Shown: positions 24,801 to 35,186 of the stretch, one piece after another
Position numbering within the stretch: the first letter of the stretch is position 1
Layout: each line of letters begins with the position of its first letter
Origin: Nomia melanderi
Taxonomy: Eukaryota; Arthropoda; Insecta; Hymenoptera; Halictidae
Direction of reading: 5' to 3'
Assembly: GCF_051020985.1 (NCBI RefSeq)
Contig: NC_135009.1
Location: 15,446,606-15,510,605 of the forward strand
DNA: 64,000 nt
Notes under the pieces: model-generated
Database searches by the model: none
Seen by the model: the letters and a program-made list of their open reading frames with translations, nothing else
Told to the model about the DNA's origin: nothing
Translations under genes and position numbers: made by a program

Positions 24801-27800
24801 TTCATGGTTTTACTAGGGTCTGGGGAAACGCTCATAAAAAGCGAACAAGAAACAATATTTATATGATTCAAAAAGCATATTAAGGACGAAATAGAGAATA
24901 AAACGATGACACTAGTTTTTCTATGTTCATTGAAAATTATATAAATAACAAAGGTATAAAGGATCATAAAGAAAGTAAAAGTTGAGTTCTCTTACGAAAC
25001 GTATTCGCACGTACAAAAAGTCATCTTTTCATCATAATTTTATATAGACCATTTACAAATGATAAATCTAAATCTTATTGAATTGTACAATTTAAACTTA
25101 CAAAATACAAATTTTTTTTATATTATTGACGTCATCGAATAATTACATATATTCATCTACTAGACTATCGATAGTTATCTTGATCTTGCATAAACTATTA
25201 TATTTCTGTTTCAAACATCAATGCTCAAAACATTAATTTCGAAATTCTATAATTTATCTTTGCCAAGTCAAATGATTGCAACGTCATCCATCGAATAATC
25301 TTGCATAAAGTATTATTTCTGTTACAAACATCAATGCTCAAAACATTAATTCGCCAAGTCAAATGATTGCAACGTCGCCCATCGAATGCAGACCTCGCTG
25401 AAACCTCGATAAAAGTGTCCTTCGGATTCTTCTGAAAGAGCAATCGCTTATTTTTCATACGCGCCGCTGGTTCTCTCACCGCGATTATGCTCAGACGACG
25501 CGACACCAATTTTCCAAATGGCGCCCGGCCAGATAAATCTTTCCGCGCGGTCTCCCGCGGACTACATAAGAAATTTCGTTTGCATCGAGGCGAAAAACAA
25601 TCTCTGATCCTCGGAGACTCGGCTAACGGCGACGAGAACGTTCGAAAAAATATACTGCGCGTTTAGGAGACGTAAAAGGCGCGGAGCGAACGGTTGCAAT
25701 CCGACGTGTTACGGACGCAAACAAACGTTCACACCCCCGCGACGTGTGACACGCTCGAACGTGTATTCCCATCCCGGTTTACGACGTCGACGACGAAAGT
25801 GGAAGCATCGAGGAAATATCGACGATATCGTGATCTCGGACGACAGACAGCTTCCACCCTTATTTTCCGTTTCGTGTGGGTTTATTCTGTAGGAAGGTAC
25901 AAGGATTCCCACCCCCGTGCTTCTTTGCGACAACGGAATCTAAGGGTGGTCAATTTCTGGAATTTTGAACAGCGAAACTTTTAGCCCTTTGCACTCGGAA
26001 GCTTGTCACTAGAAATATTCGACTCTCCAATGAGACATAGGCGACACTATTTGAAACGAAATAAGGAGAAGACATATGTAAATTAAGGAACGAAGCTTCA
26101 TTTGAGTACTATAATGAATGTCTGAAGAAATTGAAAATAATCTGTTGTTACAATTTTTATAGGAATTGCATATTAGTCGTATTAAATGCTCAGTAGTTAT
26201 AGTGTCAATGGTGCTAACTTTTTCAACGATGGATTATTTATTTCTTGAGATTAACATGCAATTCTTCTTCGTTTCGCTTTAGTTTCTCGTTAGGATATAT
26301 TTTAATTGCATTTGGCCTGCATTTAACGAGTACACACTTTATTATTTGATTTTATTGCGCGCAATGAGAGATTTTTCAAACTAAATTCCACACTTAACTG
26401 GTTAATTATGGAATAATAACCGGTGACATGGAATAGTTTCTACGTAAAATTACCGGTCAACAGTGTGTTAATTTCTCCGTTTCCACGATTTCGACGTCAA
26501 ATGTTCCATATTAGGCGCCATTTTCTATTTACCTGAAGCGACCCAGGAAACGAAGAACCGTGAAACGTGAAAACGACGCCGGAAACGGACAGCCGTAAAG
26601 ATACACTCGCCTGGGAGCACTCAGTTTTTCGTCGAATTTTGTCCACGCTAAATTAATGCCTGTATCGCGCGGCGGTCCGGGGGAGCGGGAAAAATAACGT
26701 TTCCGTGCCGAATACGCCCGCCATTTTTCACTTTTCGCTTCGTCCGGGGAACCATTAATTATTTCTCGCGTTGCCCCCGCCTGTTCCTGGCCGGTTCTCA
26801 TTTAACTCTTCCCTTCGCTCGTTCCGGGACACCCTGGAAGAGAAACGACGCGTTACGGCGATCAATTAACACGCTGAACGCCGTGGGGGTCACCGGTGAA
26901 CTCAATCAAGTCGAATTATTACAGTTCGATCAATTAACACTAGAACTACCGAATTACTTGACGATAATTACAAATTTGTCAGATAACTGATGAATGGAAA
27001 TATTTCATAAATTACTAGATAATAGTATAATGTAAGGCTTAACGCGTTGAATGCCATGGGGGTCACCGGTGACCCCCGACCAAATCGAATTGCTACAGTT
27101 CACTCAATGAAACGACAATTATATGAAAACATTTCTATATTGTATATGATGCTACATAATACAATGACATTCAGCTAGATGAACGTGGAATTATAATGCA
27201 ATTCAATCAAGTGATTTAATATCATATTTCTTCCATTCTGTGTATTTTCCTCTGCGAAATCGTGTGGCGTTCAACATGTTAATAAAAATAAGAATTTTGT
27301 GCTAGCTCGAAATCGTCTAGTCTACATTAACAAAGAAATACCTATTACAATATAAATAGAGGTGAAAAATGACAAATTACAATTTGTCAGATAACTGATG
27401 TCGAATGTGTAGGGCTACTAAAATAAAACCACCGTGACCCAGGTCATGGTCCTCTTGGTCATAAATTAGTCAGTGGGCCTGGACTATCTCTCAGGCCCCC
27501 AAGTATCGACACACAAAACCGTCTACAAATGGAAATATTTCATAAATTACTAGATAATAGTATAACGTAAGGCTTAATAAAAATAAGAAGCTTGTGCCAG
27601 CTCGAAATCCTCTAGTCCACATTAACATACAAACACCTATTACAATATAAATACAGGATGTAACAGTTCCGCGTGTTTCAGGTGAGAAAAGCGAACAAGG
27701 AGCTGCAGCAGCTGTCCAGACACCAGCGGCGCGAGATCGGTCTGGCGACGATGCTGCTCTGCGTGGTGATCGTGTTCCTAATCTGCAACATCCTGCCGCT

Positions 27801-28275
27801 CGCCTCGAACATCCACGAGACGTTCTTCACGGACCCGCCGCTCTGGCTGGTGCAGACCGGCAACCTCCTCGTCACGATCAACAGCAGCATCAACTTCATC
27901 ATCTACGTGATATTCGGCCGGAAGTTCAAGAGGATATTCCTCAAGCTGTTCTGCAGCTCGAAGCTGTTCGGGCCCGGACGGGACAGCCCGGAGTTCCAAA
28001 CGTACGACGAGTCGATCGTCACCAACATGACCAACATCGAGCTGAGGAACTCGATCAGGCACTATCATCTGAACAGATCCAGTACCATCAGCAGGAACAA
28101 CAACGTGTCGAACGGCAGCACGCGGCAGAGCTTGAAAACGTCCGGCAGACCGGGCAGTCCGGGACCGTGCGTCTATTATCCGGCGAGAAGTCCCGTTAGA
28201 AGTCCCAGCCAGATGTCCAGGACGTCTAGTAACCAGAATGGCTGGAGCAAGAAGGACGTGGACTCGGTCCTGTAG
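18838..28275 (+). CDS. FMRFaR: FMRFamide receptor (class A neuropeptide GPCR)
   Basis: A plasma-membrane G-protein-coupled receptor for FMRFamide-type neuropeptides, identified by close resemblance to the insect FMRFamide receptor family. Exons are 18838-19131, 22368-22636, 22738-22927 and 27682-28275. All junctions are GT-AG and in frame, giving 448 residues. Visible features are an N-terminal glycosylation site (NLT, about residue 38), helix 1 with GN, an ERY motif after helix 3 (150-152), a third loop ending at RREIG (267-271), helix 6 at about 270-292, and helix 7 with NSSINFIIY in place of NPxxY (318-326). The tail is Ser/Asn-rich and contains the family-like SPGPCVYYPARSP. Exon 1 ends after helix 2, and exon 3 begins at the conserved FWE motif. 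Introns 1 and 3 (3.2 and 4.8 kb) are packed with repeats, whereas intron 2 is only 101 bp. The start is the first in-frame ATG, and upstream non-coding exons are possible. Confidence 0.95.
19168..19330. mobile_element. Family D/E element fragment in receptor intron 1
   Basis: It begins CCCTTTGCACTCGAG without a preceding TTAA and ends GAGTTCAAAGGG at TTAA 19331-19334. That TTAA also starts the next element (family B). Confidence 0.55.
19335..19553. mobile_element. TTAA element, family B, in receptor intron 1
   Basis: The element is 219 bp between TTAA at 19331-19334 and 19554-19557. The termini are CACTAGAACTACCG and CGGTAGTTCTAGTG, a 14-bp inverted repeat with one difference. The palindrome CCAGTCAGAATGACTGG lies next to the left end. 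Confidence 0.85.
20525..21035. repeat. 176-bp tandem duplication in receptor intron 1
   Basis: The landmark TCTGCGAAGATAGGA occurs at about 20736 and 20912. The first unit carries the family F element near its start and the second does not. Confidence 0.8.
20550..20707. mobile_element. TTAA element, family F, with neighbouring empty site
   Basis: The element is 158 bp between TTAA at 20546-20549 and 20708-20711. The termini CACTAGGTTTAC and GTAAACCTAGTG form a perfect 12-bp inverted repeat. The flanks GGATGGATCGTT and GTTTCTAATTG recur uninterrupted near 20873-20901. Confidence 0.85.
21690..22340. repeat. About 150-bp tandem array in receptor intron 1
   Basis: The landmark GGGACCTCCACT occurs at about 21713, 21866, 22021, 22171 and 22319, spacings of 153, 155, 150 and 148 bp. 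Four full units and part of a fifth end about 30 bp before the acceptor of exon 2. The array starts just after a family E-like left end (TTAACCCTTTGCGCTGGG at about 21640). Confidence 0.9.
23267..23630. mobile_element. Foldback TTAA element, family E
   Basis: The left end CCCTTTGCACTCGAG follows TTAA at 23263-23266. The right end CTCGAGTGCAAAGG is followed by ATCAA, a decayed TTAA. The two arms, about 150 bp each, are near-perfect reverse complements through the shared motifs TGCATCATACAAAGCTTAAT and CTTTATAATTGTATAATTCA. It is about 364 bp instead of the usual 235 bp and looks like two left halves joined head to head. Confidence 0.8.
25180..25390. repeat. 113-bp tandem duplication in receptor intron 3
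   Basis: The string CAAACATCAATGCTCAAAAC starts at about 25212 and 25325, and the following AAGTCAAATGATTGCAACGT is also present twice. Confidence 0.8.
26869..26933. mobile_element. Family A left-end fragment
   Basis: TTAA at 26865-26868 is followed by CACGCTGAACGCC and GGGGGTCACCGGTGA. The copy is cut short at 26934-26937, a TTAA that opens a family B-type terminus (CACTAGAACTACCG). Confidence 0.6.
27043..27278. mobile_element. TTAA element, family A, with directly readable empty site
   Basis: The element is 236 bp between TTAA at 27039-27042 and 27279-27282. The termini are CGCGTTGAATGCC and the complement of CATGTTGAACGCC. The perfect palindrome GGGGGTCACCGGTGACCCCC occupies 27058-27077 beside the left end only. 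The unoccupied site is GTAAGGCTTAATAAAAATAAG at about 27567-27587. Confidence 0.9.
27401..27527 (+). mobile_element. 127-bp hairpin-ended insertion
   Basis: It interrupts GATAACTGATG/AATGGAAATATTTC, which is continuous at about 26983-27006. The insertion begins TCGAATGTGTAGGGCTACTA. Near its right side it contains GGGCCTG (27475-27481) pairing with CAGGCCC (27492-27498), followed by CCAAGTATC. No target duplication longer than one or two bases is visible and there is no TTAA. A second copy lies at 9575-9691. Confidence 0.75.
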
Positions 28276-31202
28276 CGAATCTGACTCCGAGTGCTTCGGG
28301 AACTGCAGTGTGACGTTGAACGAGTGGAAGTCTATTAAAGGGGTAGCTAATACCTACGAGCTTCAGGAGAAATAATCGACTTTTGTGAATCTTTGTTGTA
28401 ATATCAGGCTACCAGGGTGTAGAAGTTGTAGCTTATTTTGTTATTGGTGATGTATGATAGGTTTTTGTAGTTTGATGTTTATATTGTTAATCAATTCCTC
28501 GGTATTGCTTGGCAAACGTGTCTTAACCCTTTGAATTCTGTAGGCTCCAATATCGCAGTTATCAGATATTTTAACGAGTCAAAGAAACTACCCTAAAATC
28601 ATTAGATTTTCCACACATCCAAACTTTCTGCTGAGAAAGAAAATGAAAGATGGAAGGAATATTATAGCATTTTTCATTTTCACTAGAGATACCATAGAAA
28701 TTAGTTGCAGCTGCTGATAAATTACAAAACCATTTGGAATTCAAAGGGTTAATAGTTTCAAATGATTGGAGCATTCTAAAGTAATTGACATTTTGAGTTC
28801 ATCGTTTCTTTACCGAGGTCATTGTGAAACAAAAGGAATTCTGAAATATTCTGAACAATGTTCCATCAATCTTTAATAGAAATTATTTTCTTAGAGAATT
28901 AAGGCTACAAAAAATTATTATGTATCACCAAAAACTAACTAAGCTACAAAGAGACTCCGAACGTTACTATAACCGTCATTACAAGAAAAATTCACCGAGA
29001 TTGTTCTTCTGACGTTCGTCAACTACCCCTTTAAAACGATCATCCGAGTCTACACGGATTCTCGCGAGTCTAGCGAATGTTCTCGACCGATTAGCTTCCA
29101 GAAAATCGGTGCGGGATCCATGATCCACGGTAGCGTACTCTGCAACGCTTCGACCGGAGAGCCGATCGTTCCGGAGACGTCGGTAACGTAGCGGCGACGT
29201 TCGAAGGAAACGTACGAGTGAGCCTAGAATCAAAACTCGATTAAAATTCTCTCTTGATTTACTGTTCGTGTCTCCGCACTTTCTCCTATTGTCGGCGTGA
29301 ACGGAACACTGGACCGTAGATCGCTTGTGTGAATGTACTCGGACGGACTGCGGGGAGAAAAAAACTGTGCGCGCAATTCGCCGCCACCCCGATGTCATTC
29401 GACGATCAGTCGGACTCGCGAAACACGATGCATTTCTCGACGTGCAACGTGTGACTGCTTCATCGTGTGTATATATTGTATACAAAAGCATTTCAGCGTC
29501 ATAAATAGAGGAACGTGTCTTCGCGCTAATGCGTAAGGTCGTCATTCGTGAACCATGTCGGTATAAACTTTGTGATAACGTTTCGTTCACGAGAAATGGG
29601 ATATACATTTTCTTTTTTTTTATACGATTCACCGGAGAACAGACGAATGATTACCTTACGCAAATAGAAATCGAATGCAAGAAGGAGAATTGAAGACGCG
29701 AGAAATTATACTGTAAGAAAAAGCGTTTCCGGTATTACAGTGCACTACGTTTTAGCGAATTGTACATTCAACTGGTCGATTATACATGTTATTTTGATAT
29801 ATTCGCGCGGCACGCTTCGCTTCTGGAAGAGAGAAGTTGGATGAGAAAAAGAGGATACGAGTAAATGTAGATTTTCCGTTATTCTTGCTGACTTTTATAG
29901 GTATCGAATTTATAGCTTTGTCTTGGAAGAGATACAAACGTGAATGGAGTATTAAAGTCTGGCGCTTTTTATGATGTAGGGGAAATAAAAGTGGACGTGA
30001 AAGTTTGAGTGAATTTACAATCGGATCATTTTCTCGCTTAGAAAGTACACAAGGAAATTATCGGTGCAAACGTCTTCAATGTGTTTGCCTGTGTCTCGAG
30101 GGAAATATTAAGGTGCGAGAAACTTCTGTTCATCGTGTCGCATTATTATTGTTAATGTATTCTGATATTTTAAGGTGTATCACACGGAAGAAGGAAATGA
30201 TTTATTTTTGTTACGATACGTTAATCTGCACTAATAAATAAAGACGTAATACATTTCATTCGTGGTTGTTTATAAACACGTCAAACGCCATACCTGTGTA
30301 TGTCCTGATTCTTCTGCATTTACACCTTAGTATTTCAGAGTTAAATACGGATGTGTACCTGACACCATTTACCAAGTAGATCTCTTAGATTCTTTCACAC
30401 TTTATTTCATGAACTTCCATTAAGTTACAAATTTACTTGAACATAATTGTTTCTATAGTGTGCATCGTTTTATATGAACACTGCATCGATTGCAAATATC
30501 AAGACGTACAAACTTCTACCAGAACTTCTGGCAGATGTATTTTACGAGTAAGATAACATACTTGTAATAAACGGAATAGAAAACATGTCTGTTCTATATA
30601 AATAAGGAAATGTAAAATTAAATGGGGGAAAAGAAACACTCTTGCAATTGTACTACAAAAAAATACATGAACTAAACGAATATATATATATATATATATA
30701 TTACAGTCTAGACATGAAATTTCTATTAAACTGCAGTTATATTGGGAATCTTTGTGATTACATATGTATATATACATGTATATGTCTAATCGATAGGAAT
30801 CATGTTATCATATAAATAAAGTGATCTACTTATATCATTTTTAGCGGATAATATTAATCCCTGTACCCAATATCTTAAGTATAATTGACAAAATAAATTT
30901 TCATGTCTTATCATCTTGCGCCACATTACAATTAATTACAACTGTCTCTCTTTGCAAAAACAAATTACAACATCCCTATGCTTGAATTAGAAAAAAACAA
31001 TACTAGACGTACTTTCATGTTACCAACTTATTTATTTTGCCAATTAGATACAGTGTTCGATATAAAACGTATATTGACGTACAGATAAATCATTGAAATA
31101 GCAGGTCAATCGTAACGACCTGTTTGCGTAATTATTCCGCAATCATAATTATAAAAAATAGATTACCAAATTCGCCAATCAACGGTAAATAAATACTTCT
31201 AT
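28276..31202. other. Receptor 3' flank, no further gene recognised
   Basis: This AT-rich sequence contains one family D element and no supported gene. The 217-codon minus frame at 28979-29632 has no recognisable domain, and its basic, Arg/Ser-rich composition fits the reverse of CpG-rich DNA. Overlapping AATAAA signals at 30233-30242 are possible ends for a long receptor 3' UTR. A TA-rich microsatellite is near 30680-30702. Confidence 0.5.
28527..28747. mobile_element. TTAA element, family D
   Basis: The element is 221 bp between TTAA at 28523-28526 and 28748-28751, with ends CCCTTTGAATTCTGTAGGC and the complement of CCCTTTGAATTCCAAATGG. The left flank CCTCGGTATTGCTTGGCAAA is the reverse complement of the flank repeated at 12316-12480. 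Confidence 0.8.
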
Positions 31203-31208
31203 TTTATT
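31203..31208 (-). terminator. Polyadenylation signal for the DAPIT gene
   Basis: AATAAA on the minus strand, about 50 bases past the DAPIT stop codon, is suitably placed for 3' end formation. Confidence 0.45.
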
Positions 31209-31258
31209 CATCGTACAGGATGAAATTACAGCACTGAAATTATTATTACATAATACAT

Positions 31259-31551
31259 TTATTTGCTTTCGGGTAACTTTTCGGCCTTTTTCTTTGGCTT
31301 TAAGTAATAGTACAGGCCTATGGCAGCTATTGCAGCATACGTAGCTTTAGCCACCTACAAAAAGAAACGACAAGTTTGAAACATTTCCAATCATTGTTAC
31401 ACAAAATAATTATTGTTAGTCGAACTTAAGAAATATCACGAAGAACGAATATTTAGAGGTTACTGACATTTGCACGTCCATTATCGGTGACACTATTGAA
31501 ATATTTGGATAATCCAGTAAGCTTTGGTTCTGATCCCTCTGAACCAGTCAT
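31259..31551 (-). CDS. ATP synthase membrane subunit DAPIT/USMG5
   Basis: A 59-residue inner mitochondrial membrane protein of the ATP synthase dimer (DAPIT, also called USMG5 or ATP5MK). Coding exons are 31468-31551 and 31259-31354, joined by a 113-bp GT-AG intron in phase 0. The family signature is visible: KLTGLSKYFNSVT in the N-terminal part, GRAN at the exon junction, then one membrane helix (KATYAAIAAIGLYYYLKP, about residues 31-48) and a lysine-rich end. The length is typical of the family. It was found by reading short exons, since each is below ordinary open-frame cut-offs. The start is the only ATG before the conserved block, 15 bases past a splice acceptor. Confidence 0.93.
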
Positions 31552-31629
31552 TCTTGTCACCAAAAGCTAAAACGCAATACAAACGGATAATCAATCAAGG
31601 AAACTGAGAATATCCCTCGACAAACGTAC

Positions 31630-31750
31630 CTCGAGCACAATTCAAAAAGCAGTATGGCAACTCCTCACGTCTCTTAATCCTAGTTGCATGAAAACTGGCA
31701 CCAGATGGAGCATCCAATATCCGGAAATGCGCAAACGCAAAACAACTCCC
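31630..31750 (-). other. Probable 5' non-coding exon of the DAPIT gene
   Basis: Minus-strand sequence ending CTCGAG at 31630 followed by GTACGT makes a good donor. The acceptor TTGCGTTTTAG ends at 31567, leaving a 63-bp intron ahead of the DAPIT start codon. The exon contains an upstream 23-codon open frame beginning ATGCTCCATCTG. The upstream limit is approximate. Confidence 0.5.
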
Positions 31751-32108
31751 ACTTTAAAAGTTACTTGGGCAATTTATATTTTGGTAAATTATTTATTCAA
31801 TTAATAGACAGAAAACGAAGGCATTAAAAAAATATCAATTTAATACTTACATATGAACATAGTATTGCATAATGATATACATGATGATTAAATCACAGCA
31901 AACAGTACTTCACAAATAAGATACAAATCATGGGAATAATTTCAAAATCAACTTTAGCATTTTTTAATAACATTAAATACCATAATAAGGTAAAACAAGA
32001 ATCATATTTTTGTACTGTAATCGTTGATACATAAATAAGTATTGTCATAGAAGTCCTTCTAATAATTAATAACGAAATTTTACTTTCTACTGTCAAAGAA
32101 TGAATATT

Positions 32109-34598
32109 TTACAATTCTTCCCTGTTTTCAACCATGTACTCCAATCGTCCGTATGCATTTATGATCATCTGTGAAAAGAGAAATAATATATTATAACATT
32201 ATGTAGAATTCAGAAAATATTATATATTTTATGGTTGTTTACCCAAATTTCTTGCATGATCGACCCACTCACAAATTGATTGGTCATTAAAACTTCATTT
32301 ATTTTATCTGCAGAAATCATATTTAATTCGTTTAACAATTTCAGCGCCGCCTTTATTGGTAGTAACTGAAGATTCTCATTACTGTACATGATATTCTTCG
32401 TTTGCTGCCTTAGATTACTGAAATAAACAAAACAAATTTTTATATTATTCAAAAAGTATACGAAGAACGTTATTTATCATAATTACACACCCTTTACCTT
32501 CTTAAATCTGCAGGTTCTATTAAACATTTGGTTCTATCAACGTTTACAATTGGCACTTCTATATTTAGCATTTGCAGTATATGTAACATATATGAAGCCG
32601 TTTTAAATTCAGTAAATAACACGAACTCGTTCATTGATAACCACCCTTTACTTTGGTAATAAAATACGTGCATCAATCGCTTTGGTAATTCTGGAAAAAG
32701 GAATACAAGAGTAAAGTACACTGTCAATTTATTAATAAATAGTTACAAAAGTACTTACCAATTGCTAAAAGATATATTTTGGGATGTAAAGATGTATAGA
32801 TTGGGGTTGAATAATTTTTACCAAAATATGTAGATTCCCCTGGAGCAATTGTATCCCAAGTATTCTTTAATTTACTTAAATTTGCATAGATATTCATTGT
32901 CCCTATATTACCAGTCATATCCTGAGATTCTACGATACCATTTACACTAAGATTTTCAACATTATTATTTTGCAGTTGACTTTGATTGCATGTTATCTTC
33001 GTATCTTCATTATTCATGTACTGCGAATACATTTTATCCCAGTTGTTGGATTGAATAGAATTTCTATCTGCTGCTTTAGACCATGTATATGAAGATGCAC
33101 CATACTGATATATGTCATTAATTGTTTGCGCTAACTCAGATAATCTGTCTGAAGTATGAGAAGTGGATGGTCGAGTTAAATATCCTTCATCTATGCTCAT
33201 ATTATCCTGCATCGTTGGTAATGAAGTCGTGAAACTGTTAATTGGTAACCACGATGTCATGTGATTCTTTATATTGTCATTATTTGGAGTATGATCGATG
33301 CAAGAGTTTTCCAATGGCAAAAGAGAGTTCTTCGTGTTAAGTTCATTTACGTTATGTATCACTGAAGGGCTATTTATAATAATATTTTCAGTATTTTTCA
33401 TGTTATCCATTGTTTTTACATAATCAGTGGAAAAAAGATTTGCATTCAATATGGGTAACTTTGTATCAGTAATGTCCATGTTGCCTGAATCGCAACTAGA
33501 ATAACATTGATGACAATTGTATGGAACTTCCCTGCAAGCTTTTTCTGCAACATCATGATTCGTATCTAGTTCTGCAGTATTATCTTTTTCAGAAGTGATT
33601 AAATTATCAAAATTGAAACAAATTTCTTCCTGTGGATCCGATGCGTCCAGTTTATTTAATAAACCAATTTTGAAAGGATTAGTTTCTTTTAAAGGTTTAG
33701 TCAGATTTGTAGGTTTTTCTAATGATTCTGGTAAACCAATTGTTCCACTAAAAATATTTTCAAATCCAGGTGGTACCTTTTTGCTCACAGATATATCATT
33801 ACTTGCCAATGACTGACTTACTATATTCGAATCACTCTTTGCGAGAGTAAGAATCTTCGAGTATATTGATACATTCAATTTTTCGATCAAATGTTCTAAC
33901 ATAGTACAATTGTTGAAATTTATATCGTTGTTCAAAATCTCTTGAGTAGGATTCCCGACTCTTTGTAAATTGTTGACATTAAATGGATATATATTCGAAT
34001 CATTTATATTTACTCTATTTGTTGCCGTTGAACTGATATTATTGTTAATATGTGAAGTAGTATCCTTTATATTTAAAGTATTGTTCATTAGAGTGTCATT
34101 TAGTTTTGTATCAGAATTGTTCATTACTTTGTTAGAAAGTATCTCAAATATTGCATTTATTTGAATCTGTAATTTTAAATATTCGTTCCATAAGCGTAGA
34201 AGTTTCTCTGGCGAAATTTCATCTTTCTTTTGATCATAAACTGGTTGATCTTGTCTAAATGGATTTGTATTTCTTGTCGATGAGTTAAAAGGAGCAAATG
34301 AATTATTTTTAGTAACCTGATTTTCCAAATTTTCCTCTAATTTTTGTAATTCATTAGGTAATTTCTGTTGCAAAGGTAACTTAATAAAATTTTCTTCTAA
34401 AGTACTTTGAGGAGATATCAAAGGACCAATGTCAGACGTTTTGTCTTGTAAAGTACTTTGAGGTGATATCAAAGGGACGTTATCACATGTTGCTTCAGTT
34501 CTCTTGTTGTTGACATTAAATGTATTAGTTTCTTTTGCATAGCACTGGTCAGGTAAAAACAGTAAATTTTCTTCCACGTATAGCAATAAATTGTGCAT
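32109..34598 (-). CDS. Unrecognised 755-residue protein, Asn/Ser-rich with a helical C-terminus
   Basis: Four coding exons join in frame: 32759-34598, 32498-32690, 32243-32417 and 32109-32168, each with GT-AG introns. The first 610 residues are low in complexity and rich in Asn, Ser and Thr, with a short repeat (LISPQSTL twice, near residues 43 and 61) and a VPPGFE motif. The last 140 residues, from LPKRLMHVFYYQSKGWLSM to EYMVENREEL, look folded and helical and span all small exons. I do not recognise the family. A splice acceptor (ACATAG) 15 bases upstream of the ATG leaves the frame open, so this may instead be the 3' part of the LOTUS-Tudor gene upstream or have a non-coding first exon. 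Confidence 0.75.
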
Positions 34599-34793
34599 AT
34601 CAACTTTGTCTTCCTATGTAAAAAGAAAAAGAAATGATCAATCGAAATGATACTTTATGAATTACATTATGAAATATTATTTGTGTATACACATTATTTG
34701 GGAAAAATGATCACTTTATGAGATCATTTCGCACATTGTAAAGATATTGGTATAAAGTAAAATGTACACAGTTGACTTTCTTCTTAAAATATT

Positions 34794-34799
34794 TTTATT
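34794..34799 (-). terminator. Possible polyadenylation signal for the TDRD5-like gene
   Basis: Minus-strand AATAAA about 390 bases past the TDRD5-like stop codon, ahead of the next coding region. It favours, but does not prove, two separate genes. Confidence 0.35.
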
Positions 34800-35186
34800 A
34801 CTTAAATAAAAAGCATAGTACATGTAAGCGAAAACATAAAGATCGTATTTTTCCCAAAAACTTAAAAATTGATTTGTACTTTTACGTTAACTGTAAAGTA
34901 TAATTGGTAAGCATTCATTTGATTCATAAGAAATAAAATAATACTATAAAATGGCACTATAGACTAAAATACTATGTACTTTTAGTTGTAAAAACCATGT
35001 TTTAACACTAAACGTACCGGCATTTTTATATACATCTATTCCTACCGTAACGGGTCAAATAATTACTATAAAATAAAGGTAAACAAATTAAACGATTCAT
35101 TTTTCTTAGTTTAAACAGTCTTTTACTTGATAATGTAATTCATTCAGCAGCATTTTCGATCTAAATACTTTTAATTGTACTTCAAC

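Larger units (their letters stand above)
26960..27660. repeat. Tandem duplication invaded by two different elements
   Basis: A unit consisting of segment X (AATTTGTCAGATAACTGATG onward to GTAAGGC) and segment Y (AATAAAAATAAG to TACAATATAAATA) is present twice. X1 is 26963-27038 and Y1 is about 27281-27365. X2 is about 27371-27573 and Y2 about 27576-27656. A family A element separates X1 from Y1, and a 127-bp element splits X2, so each copy keeps the empty site of the other's insertion. Confidence 0.85.

Noticed and set aside
28979..29632. 217-codon minus-strand open frame
   Set aside because: Arg/Ser-rich composition without any domain pattern, no splice context, and position in the receptor's 3' flank. 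It looks like chance in CpG-rich DNA.
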